Source: Nitrospirota bacterium (GTDB taxonomy: Bacteria; Nitrospirota_A; Leptospirillia; Leptospirillales; Leptospirillaceae). Taken from it: 13,892 nucleotides of DNA. This document shows positions 1-7,596 of this stretch, one piece after another. Both the position numbers and the translations under genes were made by a program. The stretch is from contig DAIBSV010000037.1 in assembly GCA_027415455.1 (NCBI GenBank), forward strand, positions 1 to 13,892, given 5' to 3'. Under the pieces are notes generated by a model. The model saw only the letters and a program-made list of their open reading frames with translations. It was not told the DNA's origin and did not search any database. The number at the start of each line of letters is the position of its first letter. Within the stretch, counting starts at the first letter, position 1.

Positions 1-1359
1 CAGGAAAAGGGCGATCTTTTCCATTCTGTTGGGGAGAAACTCCACCGTTTCCTCGGGGTCTTTCATGTACATCGCCATAACGACCCGGATGTAATAGTAG
101 GCTCCAACTGCGCTCAGAAGGACGCCGACGACCGCGAGCCACGTAAATCCGGCATGAACGGCGGCCATGAAGATATAGAACTTCGCCAGGAATCCTCCGA
201 AGGGTGGAATTCCGGCCAGGGAGAACATGAAAATAAGCATGAGGAAGGCCGCCATCGGATTCTTCTTGTTCAGGCCGACAAAGTCCTGGATCTCTTCGCC
301 CTCCACTCCCTTGCGCCGAAGGATGAGAACGATCCCGAAGGCCCCCAGCGTCATGAAAAGGTAGACAAAGAGATAGAACATCAGGGCAAAGAGGCTTTCC
401 CGGCTCGGATTGAGCAGACCGATCACGGCATATCCGGCATGGCCGATCGAAGAATAGGCAAGCATCCGTTTGATGTTTTTCTGGACGAGGGCCACGATGT
501 TTCCGATCAGCATCGAAAGGATGGCGATCGTGATGATGAGCCAGGTCCAGTGGTCCTTGTTGGCGGAGAAAGCCACCCAAAAAACCCTGAGGAAGACGCC
601 GAAGGCCGCGATCTTTCCGACCGAAGCCATGAACCCGGTCACCACGGTGGGCGCCCCTTCGTAAACGTCGGGAGTCCACATATGGAACGGAGCCGCCGAA
701 ACCTTGAAGGCGAAACCGACCATGGTGAGGATCATTCCTCCGATCACCATCGGCTTGAGCGCTCCGGGATTCTGGACGAAGGCGGCGAGCCCGCTGATCG
801 TCTCGGTCCCCGAGGCCCCGTAGAGAAGGGAAATTCCATAAAGGAAGATGGCGGAGGCGAAGGATCCCAGAAGAAAGTACTTGAAGGAGGCTTCGACCGA
901 CCGGTGAATCGTTCTCTTGAGTCCCACCAGGACATAAAGGCACAGGGACATCAGCTCGATCCCCAGGAACAGGGTGATCAGGTCGCCCGCAGAGACCATG
1001 ATCATCATTCCGACGGCGGCAAAGAGAAGAAAGCCGTAGTACTCCCCGACATGAATCTCCTCTTTTTCAAGGTAGGGAAGAGAAAAGAGGATGGTGATGA
1101 TCGTTCCGACATAGATCGCGATTTTGAAGAAGTTGGAGAAGGGATCGACGATGTAGAGTCCCTGGTAAAGGGGGAGACCTTTTCCATTGAGTCCGATCGT
1201 GGCGATCATCGCGAAAAACAGGGAGGCGATCGCGAAGAGCCCGAGCCAGGAGCGCTTTTCCCTCGGGACGAAGGGCTCCATCAACAGAAGAAGGCTTCCG
1301 AGAACAGTCAGGTATATCTCTGGCATGGTTCCCATAATGTTTACCGGAGAAAAATTCAT
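1..1359 (-). CDS. nuoN: NADH-quinone oxidoreductase subunit N (NuoN), 3' end cut by window edge
   Basis: This is one of the three antiporter-like, proton-pumping subunits of the complex I membrane arm. I translated it by hand from the ATG at 1359-1357; 453 codons are open to the window edge, and the family is about 480-490 residues, so only the last few dozen are missing. The protein is almost entirely hydrophobic helices. Visible landmarks are the TM5 glutamate in GIELMSL (E135), the TM7 lysine in FAFKVSAAPFHMW (K219), the TM8 lysine in SVGKIAAF (K249) and the motif APTVVTGFMAS between them. These match the proton-channel residues of the family. The start is supported by AAGGAG at 1368-1373, 8 nt upstream. 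It is the last gene of the minus-strand series, 66 bp after nuoM. No defects are seen. Confidence 0.95.
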   Translation of the reverse strand, partial: MNFSPVNIMGTMPEIYLTVLGSLLLLMEPFVPREKRSWLGLFAIASLFFAMIATIGLNGKGLPLYQGLYIVDPFSNFFKIAIYVGTIITILFSLPYLEKEEIHVGEYYGFLLFAAVGMMIMVSAGDLITLFLGIELMSLCLYVLVGLKRTIHRSVEASFKYFLLGSFASAIFLYGISLLYGASGTETISGLAAFVQNPGALKPMVIGGMILTMVGFAFKVSAAPFHMWTPDVYEGAPTVVTGFMASVGKIAAFGVFLRVFWVAFSANKDHWTWLIITIAILSMLIGNIVALVQKNIKRMLAYSSIGHAGYAVIGLLNPSRESLFALMFYLFVYLFMTLGAFGIVLILRRKGVEGEEIQDFVGLNKKNPMAAFLMLIFMFSLAGIPPFGGFLAKFYIFMAAVHAGFTWLAVVGVLLSAVGAYYYIRVVMAMYMKDPEETVEFLPNRMEKIALFL

Positions 1360-1425
1360 CAACAAAACTCCTTCATCAACTTGGTCTCCAAAATTCGATC
1401 CGGCATGGCATCAACCTGTCGGCGA

Positions 1426-2925
1426 CTAGTGCAACAGAGCCACCGGGGAGGGCTGAACCTGGCTGACCAGATGGGCCACGCTCTGGTGGAAGACAGACAG
1501 AACCGGGTTGGGAATCAGACCGATCACGATCACAAGAACAACAAGGGGAAGGAGAGCCCCCCACTCATAAGGCTTCAGGTCGGGCATGGCGTAACTCTTC
1601 GGTGTGTAGACGCCCCAGACAACCCTTGAGAGCATATAAAGGAGATACATGGCGGACAGGATCACGCCGGTTGTCGCAAGAGAGGAGACGACGGCATGAT
1701 TTCTGAAGGATCCGATCAGGACGAGAAATTCCCCTACGAAGGAGTTCGTTCCCGGAAGGGCCAGAGAGGAGAGGGCGAAGATGACCAGCAATGTGGAATA
1801 GACCGGCATCTGCTTTGCGATGCCTCCGTATTCGGAGAGAAGGCGGGAATGGGAGCGGTCATACAGGACTCCGATGCAAAGGAAGAGGGCTCCCGTGGTA
1901 ATCCCATGGTTCAGCATCTGCATGAGAGCCCCTTCGATCCCCTGCGTATTGAAGACAAAGATGCCAAGCGTCACGACACCCATATGGCTGACAGAGGAGT
2001 AGGCGATCAGCTTTTTCATGTCTTCCTGGGCCAGGGCCATGAACGCTCCCCAGACAATGGCGATCACCGATAGCGCGAGCATGAAGGGCGTAAAGAAATG
2101 GGAGGCATCGGGAAACATGGGGAGAGAGAAGCGCAGAAACCCGTACGCTCCCATCTTGAGCATGATCGAGGCGAGGATGACCGATCCGGCGGTCGGGGCT
2201 TCGACGTGGGCATCCGGCAACCAGGTATGGAAGGGAAACATCGGGATCTTGACGGCAAAGGCGGCAAACATCGCGGCGAAGGCCAGGATCTGGAAGGTCA
2301 TGCCATAGTGCTGCCCTGAAAGGCGGGTGATGTCGAAGGTATGTCCGCCCACGAAATAGAGGGCGATGATCGTGACCAGCAGCAGCAGGGACCCGGCCAA
2401 AGTATAGAGGAAGAACTTGATCGCCGCATAAATCCTGTTGGGTCCGCCCCATACTCCAATGATCAGATACATCGGGATCAGCATCGCTTCCCAGAAGACA
2501 TAGAAGAGGACGAAGTCGGTCGCGCAGAAAACTCCGATCATCGCTCCTTCCAGAACGAGAAGGTTGATCATGAAAAGAGGGATTTGCTTCGATATTCCGA
2601 CCCAGGAGGTGAGAACCGTCATCGGCATCAGGAGGGTCGTCATCAGGATGAGGACAAGGCTGATGCCATCGATCCCAAGGGCATAATGAATATTGGCGAA
2701 GGGAATCCAGACATGGTTTTCGGTAAACTGCATCTGATAGAGATGCGGATCATGGCCGACCAGTAGCGATAGAGAGACGACAAATTCGACGACGGTGATA
2801 CCCAGGGCAGCCCATTTCACGATGCCGTCGGAATCGGGACGCCGATAGAAAGGAAGGATGAGCAGGGAGGCCACCACCGGAAAAAATATCAGGAAGGTCA
2901 GGATCGGAACCGATAAAAAGGTCAT
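1426..2925 (-). CDS. nuoM: NADH-quinone oxidoreductase subunit M (NuoM)
   Basis: This 499-residue antiporter-like membrane subunit is one proton channel of the complex I arm; its length is normal (E. coli about 509). The sequence is polytopic, with about 14 hydrophobic segments. Key residues are the TM5 glutamate in FYVFWEAMLIP (E146), the TM7 lysine in FAVKIPMFPFHTWLPDAH (K226) and the TM8 lysine in SIMLKMGAYGFLRF (K257). The EAPTAGSVILA stretch between the two lysines is diagnostic for NuoM rather than NuoL or NuoN. The ATG follows a GAGGG ribosome-binding site at 2935-2939. It lies between nuoL (106 bp upstream) and nuoN (66 bp downstream) in the standard order. Nothing is unusual in the coding sequence. 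Confidence 0.97.
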   Translation of the reverse strand: MTFLSVPILTFLIFFPVVASLLILPFYRRPDSDGIVKWAALGITVVEFVVSLSLLVGHDPHLYQMQFTENHVWIPFANIHYALGIDGISLVLILMTTLLMPMTVLTSWVGISKQIPLFMINLLVLEGAMIGVFCATDFVLFYVFWEAMLIPMYLIIGVWGGPNRIYAAIKFFLYTLAGSLLLLVTIIALYFVGGHTFDITRLSGQHYGMTFQILAFAAMFAAFAVKIPMFPFHTWLPDAHVEAPTAGSVILASIMLKMGAYGFLRFSLPMFPDASHFFTPFMLALSVIAIVWGAFMALAQEDMKKLIAYSSVSHMGVVTLGIFVFNTQGIEGALMQMLNHGITTGALFLCIGVLYDRSHSRLLSEYGGIAKQMPVYSTLLVIFALSSLALPGTNSFVGEFLVLIGSFRNHAVVSSLATTGVILSAMYLLYMLSRVVWGVYTPKSYAMPDLKPYEWGALLPLVVLVIVIGLIPNPVLSVFHQSVAHLVSQVQPSPVALLH

Positions 2926-2971
2926 TCTTTTTTGCCCTCTTGGTAAAAATGAATTCTTCCGGATGGCGGAC

Positions 2972-2986
2972 TCGGATGCGATCCGA
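2972..2986 (-). other. Small perfect hairpin in the nuoL-nuoM spacer
   Basis: TCGGAT (2972-2977), a GCG loop and ATCCGA (2981-2986) form a perfect 6-bp stem with a 3-nt loop, about 30 nt upstream of the nuoM ribosome-binding site. It could affect mRNA stability or nuoM translation. It lacks a T tract on the minus strand and so is not a terminator. The pairing is seen in the sequence; the role is inferred. Confidence 0.35.
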
Positions 2987-2996
2987 CATCATCGAT

Positions 2997-3031
2997 AAAA
3001 AAGTCTGCAGCCGCTCCTTCGATCAGGAGCG
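2997..3031 (-). other. Hairpin after the nuoL stop codon, with a distant T tract
   Basis: On the minus strand the nuoL stop (TGA, 3034-3032) is followed directly by CGCTCC, an 8-nt loop and GGAGCG (arms 3026-3031 and 3012-3017). A run of six T follows, at 3002-2997. The 9-nt gap between stem and T tract makes an efficient intrinsic terminator unlikely, and nuoM and nuoN lie downstream. An attenuator or an mRNA end-protection or processing element that sets NuoL relative to NuoM/NuoN is possible. Confidence 0.35.
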
Positions 3032-4963
3032 TCACAACCTGTTGAAGACGAGATAAAAGGCCACCAGCCCGAAGACTCCGATGGCCATGACCATGGCGTA
3101 ATTCTGGAGCTGGCCTGTCTGATACCGTCGAAGACCAAGGCCCGAATTTCTGAAGAAGGCCGCGACCCCATTCACGATTCCATCGATGACGCCCTTATCC
3201 AGCTCCTGCCAGAAAAGGCGGCCGATAAGAAAGGACGTCCGGACGAAGACAAGGTCGTAGAGTTCGTCGAAATACCATTTGAAAAGCGATATCTTGTAGA
3301 AAAATGGGAATCCTTTGGCAAGAGTTGCCGGAATGGTGGAGGCCCGCCCATAAAAAGCCCACGCCACGAAGATACCAAAGACCCCGACAGCGATGGAAAG
3401 CCCTTTCAATGCGTCCTCCGAAAGGGATCCGGCTGCGGGATTTCCTTTGGGAAGAGGGAGTTCCTGGGCCAGATACTCGAGGACCCCGTAATGCTCCCCC
3501 GCCCATCCGGCAACGATCGCCGCAATGGAGAGAAGGACAAGAGGAATCGTCATCGTCAGGGGACTTTCATGAGGATGGACGGCATGGCCGCTTCCCTCTG
3601 AATGAAACCGCTCCTTCCCCCAGAAGACCAGGAAGAGAAGACGAAAGCTGTAAAAGGCTGTCAGGACGGCCGTCAGGACGCCGATGAGCCAGAGCATCTG
3701 GCCGAAGGGCCCCTGCTGGTAGGCTGTCACCAGGATAAGATCCTTGCTGTAATAACCCGCAAAGGGAGGAATCCCGGACAGGGCGAGGGATCCGATCAGC
3801 ATCGTGACGAAGGTGAGCCCCACATACTTCCTGAGTCCGCCCATCCGGAAGACATCCTGCTCGCCCGAAAGGGAGTGGATCACCGATCCCGCACCCAGGA
3901 AGAGGAGTGCCTTGAAGGCTCCGTGGGTCAGAAGGTGAAAGATGCCGGCGCCATATCCCCCCAGACCGCAGACCATGACCATGTACCCGAGCTGGCTCAT
4001 CGTGGAATAGGCGATGATCTTCTTGATATCCGGCTGGGTCAGGGCGATCGTGGCCGCGACGATGGCGGTCAGCGCTCCGGTCCATGCCACGACATGGAGG
4101 GCCATGGGGGCGGCATTGTAGAGAGGATTCATCCGGGCAATCATGAAGACGCCCGCCGTGACCATCGTGGCCGCATGGATCAGGGCCGAAATGGGGGTCG
4201 GACCCTCCATGGCATCCGGGAGCCATGGATGAAGAGGGATCTGCGCAGACTTACCCACCGCCCCGAGAAAGAGGAGGAGGGCGATGAGATCCAGGACGGG
4301 AATGTTGACGGACCCATTGAAGGCCGAGGCGATGTTGACCGTCTGATGGAGGTGGGCGGAGACGGCCGGGAAGATATCGGCGAACCGGACCGATCCAAAG
4401 ACGGTGTAGGTCAGGAAGATTCCAAGAAGGAAGCCGAAATCCCCAACCCGGTTCATGATGAAAGCTTTGTTAGCCGCGAGCCATGACGGACGGCGCTCGT
4501 ACCAGTGGACGATCAGGAGGTAGGAGCAAAGACCGACGGCCTCCCAGAAAATGAACATCTCGACGAGATTGTCCGAAAGGACCAGCATGATCATCGAAAA
4601 TGTAAACAGGGAGATATAGGAGAAGAAGCGATCATACCCCGAGTCCCCGTGCATGTATCCCACCGTGTAAAGGTGGACGAGCATGGCGACGGTTGTAACC
4701 ATGAAGAGCATGATGGCGGCCAGATGGTCGTACTGGAGGGAGATTCCGATATCGAGATGTCCCGACCGGATCCAGTCATAAACGAAGGTAATCTGCGGAG
4801 GGTCGGTGAAACTTTTGAAGAACTCCATTGTGGCGATCGCCCATGATCCGATGACAAGGGGAAGGGCGATGTAATGGCCTTTCCCTTTGAAATACGGCCA
4901 GAAGATTCCGACGATCAGAAATCCGATTAGCGGAAGAAGAGGTATAAGCAGAATCGGCATCAT
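3032..4963 (-). CDS. nuoL: NADH-quinone oxidoreductase subunit L (NuoL)
   Basis: This 643-residue protein is the distal antiporter-like subunit of complex I, with the long lateral helix at its C-terminus (E. coli 613 residues). The N-terminal part carries the conserved FIFWEAVGLCSYLLI with E141 (TM5 glutamate) and NRVGDFGF with D175. The central part has GAVGKSAQIPLHPWLPDAM with K238 (TM7 lysine), then MEGPTPISALIHAATMVTAG with H263. The 'EGPTPISALIHAATMVTAG' signature is specific to NuoL. The start is one of two adjacent ATGs (4963 and 4960), with GGGAG at 4974-4980 upstream. nuoK ends 22 bp upstream, so the two are surely co-transcribed. The last residues (about 620-640) form a final hydrophobic helix. 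Confidence 0.97.
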   Translation of the reverse strand: MMPILLIPLLPLIGFLIVGIFWPYFKGKGHYIALPLVIGSWAIATMEFFKSFTDPPQITFVYDWIRSGHLDIGISLQYDHLAAIMLFMVTTVAMLVHLYTVGYMHGDSGYDRFFSYISLFTFSMIMLVLSDNLVEMFIFWEAVGLCSYLLIVHWYERRPSWLAANKAFIMNRVGDFGFLLGIFLTYTVFGSVRFADIFPAVSAHLHQTVNIASAFNGSVNIPVLDLIALLLFLGAVGKSAQIPLHPWLPDAMEGPTPISALIHAATMVTAGVFMIARMNPLYNAAPMALHVVAWTGALTAIVAATIALTQPDIKKIIAYSTMSQLGYMVMVCGLGGYGAGIFHLLTHGAFKALLFLGAGSVIHSLSGEQDVFRMGGLRKYVGLTFVTMLIGSLALSGIPPFAGYYSKDLILVTAYQQGPFGQMLWLIGVLTAVLTAFYSFRLLFLVFWGKERFHSEGSGHAVHPHESPLTMTIPLVLLSIAAIVAGWAGEHYGVLEYLAQELPLPKGNPAAGSLSEDALKGLSIAVGVFGIFVAWAFYGRASTIPATLAKGFPFFYKISLFKWYFDELYDLVFVRTSFLIGRLFWQELDKGVIDGIVNGVAAFFRNSGLGLRRYQTGQLQNYAMVMAIGVFGLVAFYLVFNRL

Positions 4964-4985
4964 GTAATAAAGCTCCCTCGGCAGA

Positions 4986-5288
4986 TCAGAGTTTCAGCAG
5001 GTTATAGTCGTCCATGTTCACGGATTCCTTCAGACGGAATAGGGAGATGATGATTCCCAGTCCGATGGCCACTTCCGCCGCGGCCACGGTGATCACGAAG
5101 AAGACAAAGATTTGTCCGTCGATCAGATGCAGATAGTCACTGAATGCGACGAAATTGATGTTGACGGCATTCAGCATGATCTCGATGCAAAGGAGAACCA
5201 CGACGATGTTTCTTCGGATGAGAACGCCCACCAACCCGGTCACAAACATCAGGGCGCTGAGGGTGACATACCACGACAAAGGAACCAT
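4986..5288 (-). CDS. nuoK: NADH-quinone oxidoreductase subunit K (NuoK)
   Basis: This 100-residue protein, the same length as E. coli NuoK, is a three-helix membrane subunit (homologous to mitochondrial ND4L) that forms part of the central proton path next to NuoJ and NuoN. The two membrane glutamates essential in the family are visible: E36 in LLCIEIMLNAVNINFVAF and E72 in VAAAEVAIGLGI. The ATG is preceded by AGGGAGA at 5293-5299, at good spacing. It starts 33 bp after nuoJ and ends 22 bp before nuoL, in the standard J-K-L order. Confidence 0.97.
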   Translation of the reverse strand: MVPLSWYVTLSALMFVTGLVGVLIRRNIVVVLLCIEIMLNAVNINFVAFSDYLHLIDGQIFVFFVITVAAAEVAIGLGIIISLFRLKESVNMDDYNLLKL

Positions 5289-5321
5289 TGAATCTCCCTG
5301 CTAAACGTTTTCGTCCTTGCG

Positions 5322-5840
5322 TTATCCCTGGCTGACGCCCCCGCGTCCGCGAGCCATGACGATCGCTCCGACAAGAGCGATCAGCAACACGACAGAGGCC
5401 ACTTCGAAGGGAAAGAGATACTGGGTATAGAGAACCATCCCGATCGTTTCCGTATTCCCGAGGGTCGGCACACTGGGATGCGGGATGGCGGGAAGCTTGG
5501 GATAGAAATGGCTTTTGAGGACGAGATAGCCCATTTCTCCGGCAGCGAGCAAGGTCAGAATGATCGCCCAGGGGGTCTGACGCTGGAGGATGGGACCCCG
5601 ACCGTGGACGTTCAGGAGCATCACGACAAAAAGGTAGAGGACCAGGATGGCCCCCGCGTAGACGAGGAGCTGAACGCCGGCGAGGAAGGGGGCATCCAGA
5701 AGGATGAAGAGCCCTGCCACATGGACAAACATTCCAAGAAGGGCCATCGCGGAGTAGATGGCGATTCTCGAAACGACCACAAGAATGGCGCACACAAGGG
5801 CCATGCCGCCAAAATAGATAAACGGTAGCTGCTGAATCAA
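5322..5840 (-). CDS. nuoJ: NADH-quinone oxidoreductase subunit J (NuoJ), TTG start
   Basis: This 172-residue subunit (ND6 homologue, E. coli 184) has five hydrophobic helices and lies between NuoH and the antiporter subunits; its TM3 takes part in coupling quinone chemistry to pumping. The TM3-type motif YAGAILVLYLFVVMLLN is present. The start is a TTG at 5840-5838. It is forced by sequence: the nuoI stop (TGA, 5846-5844) is in the same frame two codons upstream, and a strong GGGAGG (5848-5853) sits 7 nt before the TTG. Only 3 bp separate nuoI and nuoJ, which suggests translational coupling. The C-terminus is short and basic/glycine-rich (RGRGGVSQG). Confidence 0.95.
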   Translation of the reverse strand: MIQQLPFIYFGGMALVCAILVVVSRIAIYSAMALLGMFVHVAGLFILLDAPFLAGVQLLVYAGAILVLYLFVVMLLNVHGRGPILQRQTPWAIILTLLAAGEMGYLVLKSHFYPKLPAIPHPSVPTLGNTETIGMVLYTQYLFPFEVASVVLLIALVGAIVMARGRGGVSQG

Positions 5841-5843
5841 CGT

Positions 5844-6392
5844 TCAACCTCCCAATGTAATCGGGGGAAAATGATAGCGTCCTTCGTCCTTGCCCGAATC
5901 TTCCGCATCCCACATGTTCCGAACCTTGAGATAGGCATCCGAGTCATTTCCCGATCTGTCCCCTAGCGCCAGCATCTGTTCCTTGGAATAGATGAGCCCG
6001 TCTCTGGTAAAGGAAGAATGGGCAAATTCCTTCGTCATGGACAGGGCGTTGACAGGACAGGCCACCACGCAATATCCGCAAAAGACGCACCGGGTGAAAT
6101 CCAGAGTGTATTCCTTGGCGTACCGTCTGTCCGGCACCTCAGGGTGGATGTCGCTGACGACCCTGATCGCCTTGGCGGGACAGATGGCCTCGCAAAGATC
6201 GCATCCGACACATCTCTCGACCCCGTTGTCGTATCGGCGATGCACGATGAACCCACGGTACCCGTCTGCAAGGACCAGCTTCTCCTTGGGGTACTGGACC
6301 GTAATCTTTCGAAGAAACATGTGCCGGAAGGTCAGCTTGAGACCTTGTCCAATCTCACTAAAAAGAATCGTGTTCAGAAATTTTTTCAACAT
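5844..6392 (-). CDS. nuoI: NADH-quinone oxidoreductase subunit I (NuoI), 2x[4Fe-4S]
   Basis: This 182-residue ferredoxin-like subunit carries clusters N6a and N6b and passes electrons from NuoG toward NuoB and quinone. Two complete CxxCxxCxxxCP motifs are present: C61/C64/C67/C71 (CVGCDLCEAICP) and C102/C105/C108/C112 (CVFCGYCVVACP). The N-terminus has an amphipathic, basic stretch (residues 1-35) of the kind that anchors NuoI to the membrane arm. The ATG follows CAGGAG at 6399-6404 with 6-nt spacing. It lies 60 bp after nuoH and 3 bp before nuoJ. Length and motifs are normal for the family (E. coli 180). Confidence 0.97.
   Translation of the reverse strand: MLKKFLNTILFSEIGQGLKLTFRHMFLRKITVQYPKEKLVLADGYRGFIVHRRYDNGVERCVGCDLCEAICPAKAIRVVSDIHPEVPDRRYAKEYTLDFTRCVFCGYCVVACPVNALSMTKEFAHSSFTRDGLIYSKEQMLALGDRSGNDSDAYLKVRNMWDAEDSGKDEGRYHFPPITLGG
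5848..5853 (-). promoter_or_regulatory. nuoJ ribosome-binding site inside the nuoI 3' end
   Basis: On the minus strand GGGAGG encodes part of the final Gly-Gly of NuoI and also serves as Shine-Dalgarno sequence for nuoJ, 7 nt before a TTG start. It decides the nuoJ start, because the frame is closed just upstream by the nuoI TGA. Confidence 0.75.
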
Positions 6393-6452
6393 ATCCGACT
6401 CCTGCGTTCATACTTCACGTTCAGACAATCCTCCGAGCCATTCGAAACCCGC

Positions 6453-7466
6453 CTATCGCTCTAGAAAATAGGCGGCGATTCCCGTCACGATGATGTTCGC
6501 AAAGGAAACAGGCAACATGATTTTCCAGCCGAATCGCATGAGCTGATCATAGCGCAGTCTCGGTAATGTTGCACGAATCCAGAAAAAGAAGAACAGGAAG
6601 AAATAGACCTTCAGAAGGAACCAGATGACGGGAGGAATGAATCCGAGGGACGGGAGGGGGGGATTCCATCCTCCGAGGAAGAGAATCGTCGCGACGGAGG
6701 AGACAATGATCATATTGGCGTATTCGGCAAGGTAGTACAGAGAAAAGCGCATGCCGGAGTATTCCGTGAAAAATCCCGCCACGAGTTCCGACTCGGCCTC
6801 CGGAAGGTCGAAAGGGGTCCGGTTTGTTTCGGCGATCCCTGAAATGAGGTAGATGACGAAGGCCACGATCTGGGGGAATATGTACCAGTGCCAGAACCCG
6901 CCCGACTGGGCATCCTCGATCTTGACGAGCGACATCGACCCCGAAAGGATCAGAACCCCGATCACCGACATTCCGGCGGTCAGTTCATAACTGATGACCT
7001 GAGCCGCCGACCTGAGGGCGCCGAGGATCGAGTACTTGCTGTTCGAGGCCCATCCCCCGAGCAGAATGCCATAGGCCCCAATGGAAGAAAGGGCCAGAAT
7101 GACAAGAATCCCCACATTGACATCCGCAATGTACGGATGGAGGGTCACCCCCTGGAATCCGAAGGAATCGTGGCCAAAGGGAATGACGGAAAAGGCGAGA
7201 ATGGCCGGAACGAGCGAGATGACCGGAGCAATCCGGAAAATGGCCCGGTTTGCTTCGCTCGGAATGATGTCCTCCTTCGACAGGAGCTTGATTCCATCGG
7301 CGAGAGGCTGAAGAAGCCCCCATGGGCCGACCTCCATCGGTCCGAGACGGTCCTGCATGAATCCCAGGACCTTACGTTCAAGGTAAGTCAGATAGGCGAT
7401 CATGGTCAGAACTACAAAAAGGACTCCCAGCATGACGACCAGGGCCCCGATCAGGTCGTTTATCAA
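6453..7466 (-). CDS. nuoH: NADH-quinone oxidoreductase subunit H (NuoH)
   Basis: This membrane subunit (ND1 homologue, about eight helices) forms much of the quinone-binding chamber. Diagnostic stretches are ERKVLGFMQDRLGP near the N-terminus, LADGIKLLSKEDIIP, ETNRTPFDLPEAESELVAGF and the following EYSGMRFSLYYLAEYANM. The charged loop of the E-channel is intact. The start is uncertain. The frame is open from a TTG at 7538 (361 residues), but the extra 24 residues are hydrophilic and poorly supported. I prefer the TTG at 7466 (337 residues, MINDLIGALV), which has AAGG in GAGAAAGGG about 7 nt upstream and gives a length closer to E. coli (325). The stop is TAG at 6455-6453. It lies between nuoG and nuoI as expected. 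Confidence 0.93.
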   Translation of the reverse strand: MINDLIGALVVMLGVLFVVLTMIAYLTYLERKVLGFMQDRLGPMEVGPWGLLQPLADGIKLLSKEDIIPSEANRAIFRIAPVISLVPAILAFSVIPFGHDSFGFQGVTLHPYIADVNVGILVILALSSIGAYGILLGGWASNSKYSILGALRSAAQVISYELTAGMSVIGVLILSGSMSLVKIEDAQSGGFWHWYIFPQIVAFVIYLISGIAETNRTPFDLPEAESELVAGFFTEYSGMRFSLYYLAEYANMIIVSSVATILFLGGWNPPLPSLGFIPPVIWFLLKVYFFLFFFFWIRATLPRLRYDQLMRFGWKIMLPVSFANIIVTGIAAYFLER

Positions 7467-7568
7467 AACCCACCCTTTCTCGTTGACATCCGCATTATCG
7501 ACGATTCCTTCAGCACAAATTGCCCCTTTCCGGACCAAAAAAATCCGGGCCTGCCTTTATTGCCGGGC

Positions 7569-7596
7569 GGGAAATCGGATTCCTGCGGGATTTCCC
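7569..7596 (-). other. Inverted repeat directly after the nuoG stop codon
   Basis: GGGAAATC (7569-7576) and GATTTCCC (7589-7596) form a perfect 8-bp inverted repeat with a 12-nt loop, starting on the base after the minus-strand nuoG TAA. A T tract of seven lies further downstream (7543-7537), about 25 nt past the stem, too far for a classic terminator. Like the element after nuoL, it may protect or partition the mRNA between the soluble-module gene and the membrane-arm genes. The pairing is seen; the role is inferred. Confidence 0.4.

Noticed and set aside
154..1629. A 491-codon open frame on the plus strand opposite nuoN and nuoM
   Set aside because: It is antisense to two clearly conserved genes. 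Its translation is highly charged and low-complexity (many D, E, H, R, G), as expected from the complement of hydrophobic membrane-protein codons. It has no ribosome-binding site or family resemblance.
3602..4486. A 294-codon plus-strand frame opposite nuoL, and smaller ones opposite nuoH and nuoJ
   Set aside because: The same shadow pattern: charged, repetitive composition opposite codon-biased membrane genes, with no recognisable domain.
7529..7548. Intrinsic terminator between nuoG and nuoH (CCGGA...TCCGG around a T7 tract)
   Set aside because: The T tract lies in the loop of this 5-bp pairing instead of after it, and the stronger 8-bp stem is about 25 nt away, so the geometry does not fit a terminator.
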